From: Maritimibacter sp.
GTDB taxonomy: Bacteria > Pseudomonadota > Alphaproteobacteria > Rhodobacterales > Rhodobacteraceae
Length of the DNA: 14,916 nucleotides
Direction of reading: 5' to 3'
NCBI GenBank assembly: GCA_020441225.1
Contig: JAGRMP010000485.1
Coordinates: forward strand, 1-14,916
The position numbers and the translations under genes are program-made. The notes under the pieces were generated by a model. It did no database searches. It was not told the origin of the DNA and saw only the letters and a list, made by a program, of their open reading frames with translations. Of the stretch, positions 14,490 through 14,916 are shown one piece after another. Positions within the stretch are counted from its first letter, which is position 1; each line of letters starts with the position of its first letter.

Positions 14490-14916
14490 TCACCGCCCAC
14501 TCTCCCCAACAAGGACGAAGGGTGCCCAGAAGAAGGGATGTCGGTAGTCCTGGTCGGGGCTGTTCATCACCGTGAGCATCGCCTGGCGGAGTGCCTGGGC
14601 CCGGCTCATCCGGCCGTTCGCGCTGCGCTGCATCGTCTCGGTCATCAGCGCCATCGCCGCGGCGTCGTCCACGTTCCAATGCGACACCATCAGCGCCTTC
14701 GCGCCCGCGAAGAAGAACGCCCGCGCCAGGCCCGACAGGCCCTCGGCGTCCTCGGCCTCGCCGGCGGCCGTGTTGCAGGCCGACAGCAGCACCCAGTCCG
14801 CGTCGAGCCGCAGGCCCGCCGCTTCCGATGCGGTCAGGAACCCGTCCTGCCCGTCGCCTGGGTGCAAGAGCAGCGCGGGCTCGGTCAGCGCGCCGCCGGT
14901 GAGCGCCTCGGCCTCC
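14490..14916 (-). CDS. CHAT-domain (caspase-like) protein, C-terminal part
   Basis: The frame is open to the right edge, so this is the C-terminal 141 residues of a longer protein; the TTG at 14867 is internal, not a start. It shows the second half of a CHAT domain (caspase HetF associated with TPRs). EPALLLHPGDG is followed by DGFLTASEAAGLRLDADWV, the catalytic cysteine in LSACNTA, then GLARAFFFAGAKALMVSHWNVDD and the terminal HPFFWAPFVLVGE. The catalytic His normally lies 40-60 residues before the Cys and would be outside the window. Full-length relatives usually carry TPR repeats ahead of the CHAT domain and may act as proteases in cell-death, defence or secretion contexts. The stop is TGA at 14490-14492. 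No accessory gene next to it reveals its partner. Confidence 0.88.
   Translation of the reverse strand, partial: EAEALTGGALTEPALLLHPGDGQDGFLTASEAAGLRLDADWVLLSACNTAAGEAEDAEGLSGLARAFFFAGAKALMVSHWNVDDAAAMALMTETMQRSANGRMSRAQALRQAMLTVMNSPDQDYRHPFFWAPFVLVGESGR

Overview
The window looks like an accessory region (genomic island or plasmid) of a GC-rich alphaproteobacterium, perhaps one of the Rhodobacterales. That guess rests on codon usage, Shine-Dalgarno style and gene families (IS3 transposase, DUF1281/YubB-like, DUF2188, CHAT), not on any marker gene. No rRNA, tRNA or housekeeping gene is visible.

Layout from left to right. (1) 78-1115: an IS3-family insertion sequence with an intact DDE transposase (orfB) and only the C-terminal part of orfA; the left end of the element appears to be missing. 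(2) 1670-7212: a compact, all-plus-strand module. It contains a DUF3987-like ATPase/replication-type protein, a 75-residue MerR/excisionase-type helix-turn-helix protein, a 708-residue tyrosine recombinase with an XRE-like N-terminus, and a second tyrosine recombinase whose start codon overlaps the stop of the first. This is probably the machinery of a mobile element. Both flanks are non-coding and contain repeats. (3) 7751-10408: plus-strand cargo consisting of two small unrecognised proteins, an orphan SAM-dependent DNA methyltransferase-like protein and a DUF1281/YubB (Api92-like) protein, each with a clear ribosome binding site and separated by hairpin-containing gaps. (4) 10502-12267, minus strand: a likely toxin-antitoxin operon of an XRE + ImmA/IrrE metallopeptidase fusion followed by a PIN-domain protein overlapping it by 4 bases, with a promoter and dyad operator upstream. 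(5) 12418-12642: a divergent DUF2188 protein with its own terminator-like hairpin. (6) 13189-14226: an unrecognised 345-residue protein in noticeably more AT-rich DNA. (7) 14227-14325: a degenerate IS3-type transposase fragment on the minus strand. (8) 14490-14916: the C-terminal end of a CHAT-domain (caspase-like) protein running off the right edge.

The recombinase module (2) is the best candidate for an under-described system. Its gene order (DUF3987-like, small HTH, XRE-tyrosine recombinase, tyrosine recombinase) resembles multi-recombinase elements such as RIT and GInt islands, but it has two recombinases plus an ATPase-like partner. The toxin-antitoxin pair, orphan methyltransferase and YubB-like protein are typical passengers of such islands or plasmids, and the IS3 pieces at both sides show repeated insertion and decay.
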